Below are positions 63,388 through 64,000 of a stretch of DNA of 64,000 bases, piece by piece (positions within the stretch are counted from its first letter, which is position 1; each line of letters starts with the position of its first letter). This stretch comes from Erpobdella octoculata. Lineage: Eukaryota; Annelida; Clitellata; Hirudinida; Erpobdellidae. The notes under the pieces are model-generated. The model was not told where the DNA came from and did not search any database. It worked only from the letters and a program-made list of their open reading frames with translations. Location of the stretch: positions 14,352,907-14,416,906 of the forward strand of contig OZ022242.1 of assembly GCA_963978895.1 (NCBI GenBank), read 5' to 3'. A program made the translations under genes and the position numbers.

Positions 63388-63990
63388 TCAGCGGCAGGGA
63401 CCACGATGGAAACGACGGCAGCCCTCGCCCTCAGCTGCCCATGAACCCCCTCTTTTCCAACGCCGGATCTCTCTCTCCTCCTCGGCCTGTCTGACGTTGG
63501 TTTCGACAGCGGCACGCCAGCCAGAGCATACAGAAGTCGTGGTCTCAAAATTAGCAGGGCTGATGTTGCATGACCTCAAGTCCCTCATGCAGACATCCTT
63601 GTAGCGCAAAAGGGGTCGTCAGGTTGGACGCGTTTCTGTGGCCATCACCAGCATCCTTTTTCCTACCAAGCCCATCCACAGAGTGTTTCCAAAATTAAGA
63701 CACTAGCATCAGCTGAACGTTGTCATTACCAGGAAATCATTGCTGAATTGCGTGCTCCTCACGCACAACTACCACGAGGCCGACTGCGACACCGACCACT
63801 CAATGATTGGCAGCAAAGTGCGTCTCCGACCAAATCTGATCCACCGTTCTAAGAAAAAAGGCCGGCCACGTATCGACACAGCTGGGACCGCAAAGCCACA
63901 GCATGCTGGGGCTTAATTTGCCATGTTGTGTACACGGCCGCCTCAGAAAGATTTGGGAAAAAAACAGAAAGAGCAGACTGGTTCAAGGCT
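63388..63990 (-). pseudogene. RTE-type LINE, C-terminal tail of the RT protein
   Basis: The minus strand reads RPLLRYKDVCMRDLRSCNIS then ANFETTTSVCSGWRAAVE and RQAEEEREIRRW, ending at a stop at 63,388. This is the conserved tail of many invertebrate RTE-like LINE proteins (G-R-P-x-L-R-[FY]-K-D-x-C-K-R-D, then W-E-x-x-A-x-D-R-x-x-W-R). A stop lies directly upstream (near 63,628), and 63,640-63,990 carries only shattered matches. GC content is clearly higher than the surroundings. Confidence 0.7.
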
Positions 63991-64000
63991 GGGATTGAAA

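Overview
This is an AT-rich, repeat-dense piece of an invertebrate animal genome. GT-AG introns of up to 28.5 kb, an immunoglobulin-superfamily gene, and CR1/RTE-type LINEs, Helitrons, hAT transposons, Penelope-like fragments and tRNA-derived SINEs all point to a metazoan. The Ig-gene style and the SINE tail suggest a lophotrochozoan (mollusc- or annelid-like), but that is only an inference. Nothing looks prokaryotic, and I see no CRISPR array or operon. Most open frames here are translations of microsatellites and are not annotated as genes.

The one convincing host gene is on the minus strand. Six exons (52,654-52,559; 24,026-23,683; 21,635-21,476; 17,540-17,344; 5,381-5,252; 3,979-3,657) join with matching phases (1,0,1,0,1) into the C-terminal ~415 residues of a cell-surface Ig protein. 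It has the end of a first Ig domain, two further Ig domains and a hydrophobic C-terminal segment. Its first exons lie beyond 64 kb or were not recognised. Almost everything else between 3.6 and 52.7 kb is intron filled with repeats.

Layout: 0-2 kb, LINE ends (a plus-strand CR1-type end and a minus-strand RT fragment). 3.6-5.5 kb, last exons of the Ig gene. 8.2-14.4 kb, a Helitron cluster built around (TA)n arrays, with a long inverted duplication, a TTAGGG-rich inverted-repeat element and a Helitron helicase remnant. 17-24 kb, Ig exons, a decayed RT and minisatellites. 26-29 kb, two (ATT)n arrays. 29.8-30.6 kb, a second copy of the first LINE. 34.3 kb, a tRNA-derived SINE. 40.2-46.3 kb, a second Helitron/(TA)n cluster containing two related Penelope-like families. 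46.4-48 kb, a hAT element with perfect target duplication nested in a CR1-type LINE. 48.5-49.8 kb, a palindromic unit bounded by outward-facing Helitron ends. 51.1-51.9 kb, an 808-bp (GGAT)n array. 54.1 kb, a complete short Helitron. 61.4-62.7 kb, a second hAT element with perfect target duplication. 63.4-64 kb, an RTE-type LINE fragment.

The most interesting signal is on the minus strand at 41,797-41,835. This 39-nt segment has the conserved bases of a minimal hammerhead ribozyme and sits 11 nt before the start codon of a Penelope-like reading frame. A sister family at 43.3 kb has the same layout with a degraded core. Also notable are the palindromic Helitron pair, the hAT-in-LINE nest, and a 24-bp minisatellite that forms the 3' splice-site region of an Ig exon.
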